A stretch of DNA of 6,465 nt from an uncultured Ruminococcus sp. (GCA_946531975.1 CAMNAY010000097.1:1-6465); one strand, 5' to 3'; numbered from the stretch's first letter, positions 1 to 5,704 are shown. The notes: generated by a model from the letters alone, not told the origin. Program-made: numbers and translations.

Positions 1-1630
1 CTGCGCCGTAGGTGTCGATGATCTCCAGCGGGTCGATGCCGTTGCCGAGCGACTTGGACATCTTTCTGCCCTGCGCATCGCGAACCAGACCGTGAATCAG
101 CACATGCTTGAACGGCACCTCGTCCATATTCTCCATACCGGCAACGATCATTCTGGAAACCCAGAAGGTGATGATATCATAGCCCGTGACCAGCGTGTCA
201 GTCGGGTAGAAATACTGAAGGTCATCGGTCTTCTCCGGCCAGCCGAGCGTCGAGAACGGCCACAGTGCGGAGGAGAACCATGTATCCAGCGAATCGGGAT
301 CCTGACGCATCGGCTTGCCGCACTTCGGGCAGACTGCATGGTCTTCCTTCGTGACGGTCAGCTCGCCGCAGTCATCGCAGTAAAATGCAGGGATCTGATG
401 ACCCCACCAGAGCTGACGGGAGATACACCAGTCGCGGATATCCTCCATCCAGTTGAAATAGAGCTTATCAAAGCGCTCCGGCACGAACTTGATGCGGCCG
501 TCGCGGACGGCTTCGATTGCCGGCTTTGCCAGCTCGTCCATCTTGACGAACCACTGGAGCGAGACACGCGGCTCGACAGTCGTGCCGCAGCGGTAGCAGG
601 TACCGACATTGTGAACGTGCGGCTCGACCTTGACGAGATAGCCGCCCGCTTTCAGATCCTCAAGGATCGCCTTGCGCGCCTCGTATCTGTCCATGCCTGC
701 ATACTTCGGATAATCCTCAGTGATCTTTGCATCATCGGTCATGACATTGATGACCTCGAGATTGTGCCGCTGTCCGACCATGAAGTCATTGGGGTCATGC
801 GCCGGGGTGATCTTCACGACGCCGGTACCGAAATCCATATCGACATAGCTGTCCGCGACAACGGGGATCTCTCTGCCGACCAGCGGGAGAATGAGCTTCT
901 TGCCGACCGCATTCTTATAGCGCTCGTCCTTGGGATTGACCGCAACGGCGGTATCGCCCAGCAGTGTTTCCGGACGGGTCGTCGCGAGGAACATATAGCC
1001 CGAGCCGTCTGCGAACGGATACCGCAGATGCCAGAAGCTGCCCTCCTGCTCCTCGTAGGTGACCTCCGCGTTGGAGATCGAGGTCAGGCAGTGCGGGCAC
1101 CAGTTGATGATGCGCTCGCCGCGGTAGATATAGCCCTTCTCATAGTAATTGATGAACACTTCCTTGACTGCCTTCGAGCAGCCCTCGTCCATCGTGAAGC
1201 GCTCGCGCTCCCAGTCGCAGGAGGAACCGAGCTTCATGAGCTGCTGGTCGATCCTGCCGGCATACTGCTCCTTCCACGCCCACGCGCGCTTCATGAAGCC
1301 CTCTCTGCCGATGTCGTCCTTGGTGATGCCCTCTTTGCGCATTGCCTCGACGATCTTCGCTTCGGTCGCGATTGCGGCGTGGTCCGTACCCGGCAGCCAC
1401 AAAGTCGAGAAGCCGCTCATGCGCTTCCAGCGGATGAGAATATCCTGCAGGGTCTCATCGAGCGCGTGACCCATGTGCAGCTGACCTGTGACATTTGGGG
1501 GCGGGATGACGATGGTGTACGGGACCTTCTTCGGGTCGGCCTCCGCATGGAAGCAGCGCTGGCGCATCCATTCGTGATAGATCCGGTCTTCAAAGCTGCT
1601 GGGGTCGTAATTCTTTGCGAGTTCCTTCAA
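1..1630 (-). CDS. valS: Valyl-tRNA synthetase, N-terminal ~543 codons (3' end outside window)
   Basis: This cytoplasmic class I synthetase charges tRNA-Val with valine using ATP. The minus-strand translation begins MKELAKNYDPSSFEDRIY. It carries the PPPNVTG block running into the HIGH-type signature HMGH (residues 52-55), then GTDHAAIAT, the editing-domain (CP1) motif TTRPET (217-222), and KMSKS (523-527) just before the window edge. Four CxxC pairs (178-181, 345-348, 418-421, 434-437) look like zinc-knuckle cysteines, as known for some ValRS. Full-length ValRS is about 880 residues, so roughly the last 40% (anticodon-binding and coiled-coil domains) lies outside. The start is a TTG at 1628-1630, chosen because AAAAGGAG sits 9 nt upstream, no in-frame ATG lies close by, and homology begins immediately (KNYDP, FEDRIY). 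The gene lies downstream of a valine T-box leader, which independently supports the identity. No frameshift or missing catalytic motif is visible in this part. Confidence 0.97.
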   Translation of the reverse strand, partial: MKELAKNYDPSSFEDRIYHEWMRQRCFHAEADPKKVPYTIVIPPPNVTGQLHMGHALDETLQDILIRWKRMSGFSTLWLPGTDHAAIATEAKIVEAMRKEGITKDDIGREGFMKRAWAWKEQYAGRIDQQLMKLGSSCDWERERFTMDEGCSKAVKEVFINYYEKGYIYRGERIINWCPHCLTSISNAEVTYEEQEGSFWHLRYPFADGSGYMFLATTRPETLLGDTAVAVNPKDERYKNAVGKKLILPLVGREIPVVADSYVDMDFGTGVVKITPAHDPNDFMVGQRHNLEVINVMTDDAKITEDYPKYAGMDRYEARKAILEDLKAGGYLVKVEPHVHNVGTCYRCGTTVEPRVSLQWFVKMDELAKPAIEAVRDGRIKFVPERFDKLYFNWMEDIRDWCISRQLWWGHQIPAFYCDDCGELTVTKEDHAVCPKCGKPMRQDPDSLDTWFSSALWPFSTLGWPEKTDDLQYFYPTDTLVTGYDIITFWVSRMIVAGMENMDEVPFKHVLIHGLVRDAQGRKMSKSLGNGIDPLEIIDTYGA

Positions 1631-1639
1631 ATCAATCAG

Positions 1640-1647
1640 CTCCTTTT
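1640..1647 (-). promoter_or_regulatory. valS ribosome binding site
   Basis: On the minus strand this reads AAAAGGAG, with 9 nt to the TTG at 1630. It decides the start codon of valS, since the nearest alternatives lack a correctly spaced Shine-Dalgarno sequence. It lies downstream of the T-box terminator, so it is only transcribed when antitermination occurs. Confidence 0.8.
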
Positions 1648-1699
1648 CTGATTTCCTGTCTGTGCAGGATCCGGTACATCGGCGATCGGGCGGAGAAAA

Positions 1700-1739
1700 T
1701 AAAAAACGCCCTGAACGCTTCACGTCTGCGTTCAGGGCG
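1700..1739 (-). terminator. Rho-independent terminator of the valS T-box (regulated)
   Basis: On the minus strand CGCCCTGAACGC (1739-1728) and GCGTTCAGGGCG (1718-1707) form a perfect 12-bp stem. The loop is 9 nt and a run of T residues follows immediately (1706-1701, with more T beyond). It is the off state of the T-box switch: transcription stops here, about 70 nt before the valS start, unless uncharged tRNA-Val stabilises the antiterminator. Confidence 0.96.
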
Positions 1740-1773
1740 AATGCATTGCTTTTCATCCGCGGTACCACCTGAA
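1731..1773 (-). promoter_or_regulatory. T-box antiterminator helix
   Basis: On the minus strand TTCAGG (1773-1768) can pair with CCTGAA (1736-1731). GCG (1760-1758) can pair with CGC (1739-1737). This leaves TGGTACC (1767-1761) as the conserved bulge that binds the tRNA acceptor end. The 3' arm is the same sequence that forms the 5' arm of the terminator, so the two structures exclude each other. This is the standard class I transcriptional T-box arrangement. Confidence 0.93.
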
Positions 1774-1998
1774 TTCAGCGGCTCTGATCCGGTCAGAAGC
1801 GCGCTGCACTCCTTGCTGTCCGGTCACGGCGACAGCTCCCGTCAGACAGTTCTCCCGCATCCAACAATGCCGGGCTTTCCCGTCCGCTGCTCGGAACGCG
1901 ACCTTCATCTCTCCGGCGCAGGCACTCACACCGACCGTGCCCTCTCTGCTCCGCCTGACAAAAGACTACTCCTCGTTCGTCATCGCATTATCGTACTT

Positions 1999-2027
1999 AT
2001 TATATCAGGATTTCCCAGCCTCGTCAA
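1999..2027 (-). promoter_or_regulatory. SigA-type promoter of valS
   Basis: The minus strand reads TTGACG (2027-2022), a 17-nt spacer, then TATAAT (2004-1999) with an extended -10 (TGA directly before it). The expected transcription start is near 1992, just before the Stem I sequence of the T-box. That position agrees with the leader architecture. Confidence 0.92.
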
Positions 2028-2039
2028 GAGGGCGCCGAT

Positions 2040-2059
2040 TTTTCGTCGAATTGCACAAC
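2040..2059 (+). repeat. Direct repeat copy 1, TTTTCGTC-NNN-TTGCACAAC type
   Basis: This 20-bp unit matches the unit at 2101-2120 at 17 of 20 positions, with all three mismatches clustered in the middle. It lies 12 bp upstream of the valS -35 box as that promoter is read. A role as an operator is inference. Confidence 0.6.
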
Positions 2060-2077
2060 CCTTTCGCCGGATGCGGG

Positions 2078-2099
2078 CACAAGTCATGCACTGCTTGTG
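2078..2099. repeat. Inverted repeat CACAAG-N10-CTTGTG
   Basis: Two 6-bp perfect arms (2078-2083 and 2094-2099) flank a 10-bp centre, placed between the two direct repeats. It could be a dimeric regulator site. Six-bp arms are short enough to arise by chance. Confidence 0.4.
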
Positions 2100-2100
2100 A

Positions 2101-2120
2101 TTTTCGTCATTTTGCACAAC
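2101..2120 (+). repeat. Direct repeat copy 2, TTTTCGTC-NNN-TTGCACAAC type
   Basis: Second copy of the 20-bp unit, in the same orientation, starting 61 bp after the first. It ends 20 bp upstream of the plus-strand -35 box TTGACA at 2141. Confidence 0.6.
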
Positions 2121-2140
2121 TGATGCAGGCGCCGGAGCAG

Positions 2141-2168
2141 TTGACAAATGCCCCTTTTTTGTGATAAT
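2141..2168 (+). promoter_or_regulatory. SigA-type promoter of the plus-strand operon
   Basis: TTGACA (2141-2146) is a perfect -35 box. After a 16-nt spacer comes GATAAT (2163-2168), preceded by TGT as an extended -10. An overlapping alternative -10 is TAATAT (2165-2170) with an 18-nt spacer. A run of T residues fills the spacer. The predicted start is near 2175, giving a ~70-nt leader before the first gene. The promoter diverges from that of valS. Confidence 0.85.
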
Positions 2169-2243
2169 ATATATGTGTGTAAACTGGGGCTGATTATACC
2201 CGCTGTAACGGGCTGCCCGCAGAAGAAAGGAAGCCTATCTGAC

Positions 2244-2435
2244 ATGAACGAACTAATCTCTCTGGGCTGCACTGCTCTGCCGCTCGGTGATGACACGCCG
2301 GTGCTGCTCTATGCCATGCTCGGCTGCGGTGCGGTGGTGCTGCTGATTGCGGCGACCGCGCTCGGCAAGCTCTCGGCAGAACAGAAAAAGAAAAAGAAGA
2401 AAAAATCCAAGCGCCCTTCTGACAGGCAAAGATAA
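2244..2435 (+). CDS. 63-aa single-pass membrane protein with poly-lysine tail
   Basis: I do not recognise a named family. The product has a short N-terminus (MNELISLGCTALPLGDDTP), one hydrophobic segment at about residues 20-41, and a strongly basic tail with seven consecutive lysines (48-54). By the positive-inside rule the N-terminus would face out and the tail would face the cytoplasm. The order LPLGDDTP, hydrophobic helix, basic tail resembles a C-terminal sortase sorting signal, but there is no true LPxTG and no secreted domain or signal peptide in front. The ATG at 2244 is preferred over the upstream in-frame ATG at 2148, which lies upstream of the predicted transcription start. AAAGGA at 2226-2231 is a plausible but slightly distant (12 nt) ribosome binding site. 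The stop lies 3 nt before the deacetylase start, in the same frame, so the two are probably translationally coupled. Promoter position and operon context support a real gene. Confidence 0.7.
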   Translation: MNELISLGCTALPLGDDTPVLLYAMLGCGAVVLLIAATALGKLSAEQKKKKKKKSKRPSDRQR

Positions 2436-2438
2436 GAT

Positions 2439-3083
2439 ATGCCGTACCAAAAGCTAGCGGCACTGACCTTCGACGACGGACCGAACCCGGATGTGACGGT
2501 TCCCCTGCTCGATATTCTGCTGGAAGCCCGCATCCCCGCTTCGTTTTTTCTCGTCGGAGAAAACATTACGCCGCTGACAGTCCCCGTGATTGAACGGGCT
2601 GCAAAACAGGGCTGCGAGATCTGTAACCATTCGTTTTCGCATCCGGACATGACCGGACTTACACCGGATGAGATCCGCAGAGAGGTCAGCGTGACCTCGG
2701 AGCGGATCCGGCAGATCACCGGCACAGCACCGCGCTTCTTCCGTCCGCCGTATATCGCGGTCAGCGAGGAAATGTTCGGGCTGATTCCGATGCCGTTTAT
2801 CGCAGGCTTCGGCTGCGATGACTTTGACCCGGAGGTCCGCACAGCGGAACGGATTACCCGCACAATGGCGCAGCTCCGCGACGGTGCGGTGATCCTGCTG
2901 CATGATGCAAAAGGCAATCAGCAGACTGTCGATGCGGTCAGGGCACTGATCCCGATGATCCGCGCGGAGGGCTATGAATTTGTAACCGTGTCAGAGCTGT
3001 TCTCACGGAAACAAATCACCCCGCGCAGCCATATCGTCTACTCCTATGCGGAGCAGACGACTATGTACGCAGAAACAGAATAA
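2439..3083 (+). CDS. Polysaccharide deacetylase family protein (NodB homology domain)
   Basis: This is a carbohydrate esterase family 4-type enzyme, predicted to remove N- or O-acetyl groups from a glycan using a metal ion. The NodB motifs appear in order: TFDDGP (residues 10-15; D12 probable base, D13 metal ligand), NHSFSHP (63-69; metal ligands H64 and H68), RFFRPPY (99-105), CDDFDP (126-131) and ILLHD (152-156; catalytic H155). At 214 residues it is almost only the NodB domain. TFDDGP begins at residue 10, so there is no signal peptide or membrane anchor, unlike most peptidoglycan or chitin deacetylases. It may act inside the cell, be exported another way, or lack an N-terminus. The preceding 63-aa reading frame is in the same frame, with TAA and one codon between. 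No clear Shine-Dalgarno sequence precedes the ATG, which fits translational coupling. The fold is certain; the substrate is unknown. Confidence 0.92.
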   Translation: MPYQKLAALTFDDGPNPDVTVPLLDILLEARIPASFFLVGENITPLTVPVIERAAKQGCEICNHSFSHPDMTGLTPDEIRREVSVTSERIRQITGTAPRFFRPPYIAVSEEMFGLIPMPFIAGFGCDDFDPEVRTAERITRTMAQLRDGAVILLHDAKGNQQTVDAVRALIPMIRAEGYEFVTVSELFSRKQITPRSHIVYSYAEQTTMYAETE

Positions 3084-3116
3084 ACCGGACAGTTCCCTGC
3101 TGTCCGTGCAAAAGAC

Positions 3117-3122
3117 AAGGAG
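3117..3122 (+). promoter_or_regulatory. Ribosome binding site deciding the start of the 827-aa protein
   Basis: AAGGAG lies 7 nt before the ATG at 3130. The same frame is open further upstream, with an ATG at 3046, but that codon lies inside the deacetylase gene and has no comparable site. The 3130 start is therefore preferred. Confidence 0.85.
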
Positions 3123-3129
3123 TGTTAAA

Positions 3130-5613
3130 ATGGATTCCAAGCACGATGCAAATGATCTGAACCTCGAAGAAAAAGCCGGCGAAGCACTGGAGGCTGCATC
3201 CGGCGAATTTACAACGCGGAGAAGAAAACGCAGACCGCTCAATCCCGACGGTACACCTGCCCGCAGACCGCGCCCTGAGCGCGCAGCGGAGGATGTTGCG
3301 GCGGAAGCAGAGCGTCTGTTCTCTGAGAACAGCCCCGCTGCCGATTCCGGCGAAGAACGCCCCCGCAAAAAGCGCAGACCCCGCAATCCTGACGGCACAC
3401 CCGTCCGCAGACCGCGCCCCGCACGCCCCGCAGAGGACGGCGAAAGCCTGACGCCCGCTGACTGGGAGCGCGAGCTGGAAGCACTCCAGCGTCCGCGCAA
3501 GAAGCGCAGACCGCGTCCGGATGAAGAACCCGTCAGCGGCACCGAGCGTCTGCTCACAGACGGCGGCGAGGAGCGCGATTTCGAGGAGGTTCAGCGTCAG
3601 CGCAGAAAGCGCCGGATGCGTCCGGATCGTGCAGCAGCCGCTGCCGCACTTGCAGCGGAGGATACCGCAGAGGATGCCGTGCAGGAATCTGCCGATGAAA
3701 TTGAGGAGCTGATCCGTCCGCGCAAAAAGCACAGACCGCAGTCTGAGGAATTCGAGGAGCCGGAACAGGAAGCACCGGAGGAAACACCGGCAGAGGAAGA
3801 AGCGCCTGAACACTCTGAGGAGCTGTTCGATGACGAAGAAGAAGCCGAGCCGGAGCTGGATCTGGACTGGCGGAATGAATATGAAGAAGAAAAGCCGAAG
3901 AAAAAGTCGCTCTTTGCAAGGCTGTTCGGCTCGAAGGAAGAACCGGAGTTCGATGAGGACGAGGTGCTCGAAGCAGAGGAGCCGCTCGACGGCGATGACG
4001 CTGAGAATCTCGATGATATGATCGGCAGCCTGACCGATGAGGAAGCTGCGGAGGATGACTTCTCCGATCTGCGCATGAACAGCGAAGATCAGGATGATGC
4101 GTTCTCGGATGATGATTTCTCTGACGAGGCGCCGGAAGACGGGGACTATGCGGAAGACCGCGAAGACGATGAAGACGATTACTACTATGACGATGAGCCG
4201 AAAAAGGGCCGCGGTCTGATCATCGGAATCGTTGCTGTCTGCGCTGCTGCTGTCTGCGTCACTGCCGGCTGCATCTTCTATGTCAAGAGCCAGCCCAAAA
4301 AGATGCTCGATCTCATCAAGCAGGGCAGTTACAGCGATGCTGCGGACTACTACAAAGACCACTCCTATGCGGAGTCGGAGGATATCGACAGAACGATCGA
4401 CGCGGAAGCGGATTCGATCCTTCAGAAGTATCTGAACGAGGAAATGGACTATGATACCGCCCTCGCACAGATGAAGCAGCTCGAAGATATCCAGAAAATG
4501 CGTGCGCGCACCGACTTCACCCGCTCCGATGCCGTCGAGCTGATCCACGGCAGCCGCGTCCACTATGAAGCAGGCAAGACCGCACTCGACAACAAGGATT
4601 ACGATACCGCAATCGAGGAATTCGGCAAGACCTGTGAAGCGGATACCAAGTACTACGAGGATGCGCAGAATCTCATCAAGGAGGCGGAGGACGGCCGCGA
4701 AAAGGTCAGAAATGACGCAATTCAGCAGATCGTCTCGGATGCCAATGCCCTCGCAAATGCAGAGGTTCCGGATTATCTCGGCGCCTACAAGAAGCTCACG
4801 GAAGCTGCTCCGCTCTATGATAACGATGCAAGAATCACCAGCGCCGCAGACTCCATGAAGACCTCCTACATCAACGAAAAGCTGACCTCCGCAGACGGAC
4901 TCGCAGCAGAGCATCTGTATGACGATGCACTCGGTCTGCTGGATATCGCAAACGGCGAAATGCCCGGTACCGCTGAGATTCCTGCAAAGATCGCAGAAAT
5001 CAACAAGGCAAGCACCGAATATGCCTATAATGAGCATAAGCAGCAGGTCATCGCTGAGGCGGCTGAAGCCTTCGACCTCTACGGCGCAGAGAACGCAATC
5101 TTCATCCTCCAGAGCGCCGCAGATCTCGCAAACGATCAGGAGATCCGCGATAAGATCAAGGAGTATGAGGCATATAAGTCCTCGCCGGTCAGCGTCCTGA
5201 AGATCGCAGACCAGCATGTCGCGGTCAAGGATGTTCCTTCTACCAAGACCCCGAAGGAAACCGCACTGACCAATGTCCTTCAGTTCCAGCTCGTTACGAC
5301 CTATCAGCCGTTCGGCATCACATACAGCGCAGGCGAAGGCGGCTATACCAAGCTCGCATTCACCGTCGCACCGGACGTCATGTTCTCCGCACTGGAGCAG
5401 TGCAGTGCCGTTGTCAAGGTCTATGCGGACGGCGCACTGGTCTACACCAGCAACACCATCACCGCTGCAACCGAGCCGTTCAAGGCACAGGCTTCCTTCC
5501 CTGCAACCACCAAGGTCATCAAGATCGTTGCAGAGGATACCAGCACACTGGATAAGGCTGCCGGTCCGGCAAGACTGTACTTCGATATCTATAATATCAC
5601 CGTCGGCAAATAA
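3130..5613 (+). CDS. 827-aa membrane protein: charged repeat-rich cytoplasmic half, TM, TPR-like helices, NPCBM-like C-terminal domain
   Basis: I do not recognise a named family. Residues 1-358 are low-complexity and probably disordered. About five arginine/lysine-rich patches of the type RPRKKRRPRNPDGTP (near 29-50, 77-98, 121-131, 156-167, 196-204) are interleaved with acidic stretches. A long Asp/Glu-rich stretch (205-358) follows. Inside it, KKKSLFARLFGSK (258-269 region) could be a short amphipathic helix. One membrane segment spans about 362-385, preceded by PKKGRG; N-in/C-out is most likely. Residues ~390-685 are helical with TPR-like pairs (around 479-520 and 585-617). The C-terminus (~690-827) is beta-rich; YTKLAFTV, VVKVYADGALVYTS, KVIKIVAED and LYFDIYNITV resemble an NPCBM-type carbohydrate-binding module. 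It starts 46 nt after the deacetylase with a strong ribosome binding site, so the genes are likely co-transcribed. A scaffolding or envelope-sensing role is inference only. Confidence 0.9.
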   Translation: MDSKHDANDLNLEEKAGEALEAASGEFTTRRRKRRPLNPDGTPARRPRPERAAEDVAAEAERLFSENSPAADSGEERPRKKRRPRNPDGTPVRRPRPARPAEDGESLTPADWERELEALQRPRKKRRPRPDEEPVSGTERLLTDGGEERDFEEVQRQRRKRRMRPDRAAAAAALAAEDTAEDAVQESADEIEELIRPRKKHRPQSEEFEEPEQEAPEETPAEEEAPEHSEELFDDEEEAEPELDLDWRNEYEEEKPKKKSLFARLFGSKEEPEFDEDEVLEAEEPLDGDDAENLDDMIGSLTDEEAAEDDFSDLRMNSEDQDDAFSDDDFSDEAPEDGDYAEDREDDEDDYYYDDEPKKGRGLIIGIVAVCAAAVCVTAGCIFYVKSQPKKMLDLIKQGSYSDAADYYKDHSYAESEDIDRTIDAEADSILQKYLNEEMDYDTALAQMKQLEDIQKMRARTDFTRSDAVELIHGSRVHYEAGKTALDNKDYDTAIEEFGKTCEADTKYYEDAQNLIKEAEDGREKVRNDAIQQIVSDANALANAEVPDYLGAYKKLTEAAPLYDNDARITSAADSMKTSYINEKLTSADGLAAEHLYDDALGLLDIANGEMPGTAEIPAKIAEINKASTEYAYNEHKQQVIAEAAEAFDLYGAENAIFILQSAADLANDQEIRDKIKEYEAYKSSPVSVLKIADQHVAVKDVPSTKTPKETALTNVLQFQLVTTYQPFGITYSAGEGGYTKLAFTVAPDVMFSALEQCSAVVKVYADGALVYTSNTITAATEPFKAQASFPATTKVIKIVAEDTSTLDKAAGPARLYFDIYNITVGK
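3217..3738 (+). repeat. Degenerate coding repeats encoding Arg/Lys-rich motifs
   Basis: Five imperfect repeats lie within the 827-aa gene. The first two (around 3217-3279 and 3358-3423) share a ~20-residue unit whose core is KRRP-x-NPDGTP-x-RRPRP. The later three (near 3490, 3595 and 3715) keep only the basic core R-x-R-K-K-x-R-P. The units are separated by 50-120 nt of mostly acidic-coding sequence. The pattern suggests internal duplication followed by divergence. Confidence 0.75.
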
Positions 5614-5618
5614 TCAAA

Positions 5619-5633
5619 CGGCTCTCTGAGCCG
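5619..5633. other. Short hairpin after the 827-aa gene
   Basis: CGGCTC and GAGCCG form a perfect 6-bp stem with a TCT loop, starting 5 nt after the stop codon. No T-run follows, so it is not a standard intrinsic terminator. It may protect the mRNA 3' end or act together with the next hairpin. Confidence 0.5.
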
Positions 5634-5648
5634 CTCAGACTAACAGAA

Positions 5649-5678
5649 ACAGGCTTATCCGTCTGCGGATAAGCCTGT
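5649..5678. terminator. Perfect 13-bp hairpin between the operon and the metY-like gene
   Basis: ACAGGCTTATCCG (5649-5661) and CGGATAAGCCTGT (5666-5678) form a perfect 13-bp stem with a 4-nt loop TCTG. On the plus strand it is followed by CCTGCATAAATC, without a T-run. An intrinsic terminator for the upstream operon is the simplest reading, though a weak one. A transcript-processing or stabilising stem, or a regulatory element ahead of the next gene, is also possible. It is not a recognisable SAM riboswitch. Confidence 0.5.
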
Positions 5679-5697
5679 CCTGCATAAATCAATTCTC

Positions 5698-5704
5698 AGG
5701 AGGG
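5698..5704 (+). promoter_or_regulatory. Ribosome binding site of the metY-like gene
   Basis: AGGAGGG lies 7 nt before the ATG at 5712, a near-perfect Shine-Dalgarno sequence. No convincing -35/-10 pair was found in the 98 bp after the previous stop, so the promoter of this gene remains unassigned. Confidence 0.9.

Larger units (their letters stand above)
1700..1992 (-). promoter_or_regulatory. T-box riboswitch leader of valS (specifier GUC, tRNA-Val)
   Basis: This untranslated leader senses uncharged tRNA-Val and switches transcription of valS on. On the minus strand the Stem I base GAACG (1978-1974) pairs with CGTTC (1898-1894). Together they close an internal loop with the conserved AGTA on the 5' side (1970-1967) and GAAG on the 3' side. 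The triplet after GAAG is GTC (1902-1900), a valine codon and the expected specifier, followed by the usual purine. The distal Stem I hairpin is GGCAC/GTGCC (1941-1921), preceded by AGAGAG. Further hairpins are GCTGTC/GACAGC (1836-1815, Stem II region) and TCTGA/TCAGA (1797-1783, Stem III). The T-box core AGGTGGTACCGCGG is at 1770-1757. Its TGGT can pair with the ACCA end of tRNA-Val. Specifier, discriminator and downstream gene all agree on valine. Confidence 0.96.
2028..2140. other. Divergent intergenic region between the valS and operon promoters
   Basis: About 113 bp separate the two -35 boxes. I see no gene here. It contains a direct repeat (2040-2059 and 2101-2120), a second short direct repeat GGCGCCG (2031-2037 and 2128-2134) and an inverted repeat CACAAG/CTTGTG (2078-2099). 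The layout suggests protein binding sites for one or both promoters, but no known operator was recognised. Confidence 0.5.

Noticed and set aside
92..1651. 519-codon plus-strand open frame
   Set aside because: It lies exactly antisense to valS, whose minus-strand translation carries HMGH, TTRPET and KMSKS. The plus-strand product shows no recognisable domain, so it is a by-product of valS codon bias.
1615..2100. 161-codon plus-strand open frame
   Set aside because: It runs across the T-box leader and valS promoter on the opposite strand. The RNA structure explains this sequence and no start signal is present.
2148..2243. Upstream ATG extending the 63-aa protein by 32 residues
   Set aside because: The ATG lies inside the promoter between the -35 and -10 boxes, upstream of the predicted transcription start, so it would not be transcribed from that promoter.
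3046..3129. Upstream ATG extending the 827-aa protein by 28 residues
   Set aside because: It overlaps the end of the deacetylase gene and has no ribosome binding site. The ATG at 3130 has AAGGAG at ideal spacing.
3217..3738. CRISPR or tandem DNA repeat array
   Set aside because: The repeats are imperfect at the DNA level, unevenly spaced and in frame within a protein gene. They reflect repeated protein motifs.
3061..5217. 718-codon minus-strand open frame
   Set aside because: It is antisense to the 827-aa gene. The Ile/Leu/Val/Phe/Arg-rich, low-complexity translation is what the complement of Glu/Asp/Lys/Ala-rich codons gives. No ribosome binding site or domain is visible.
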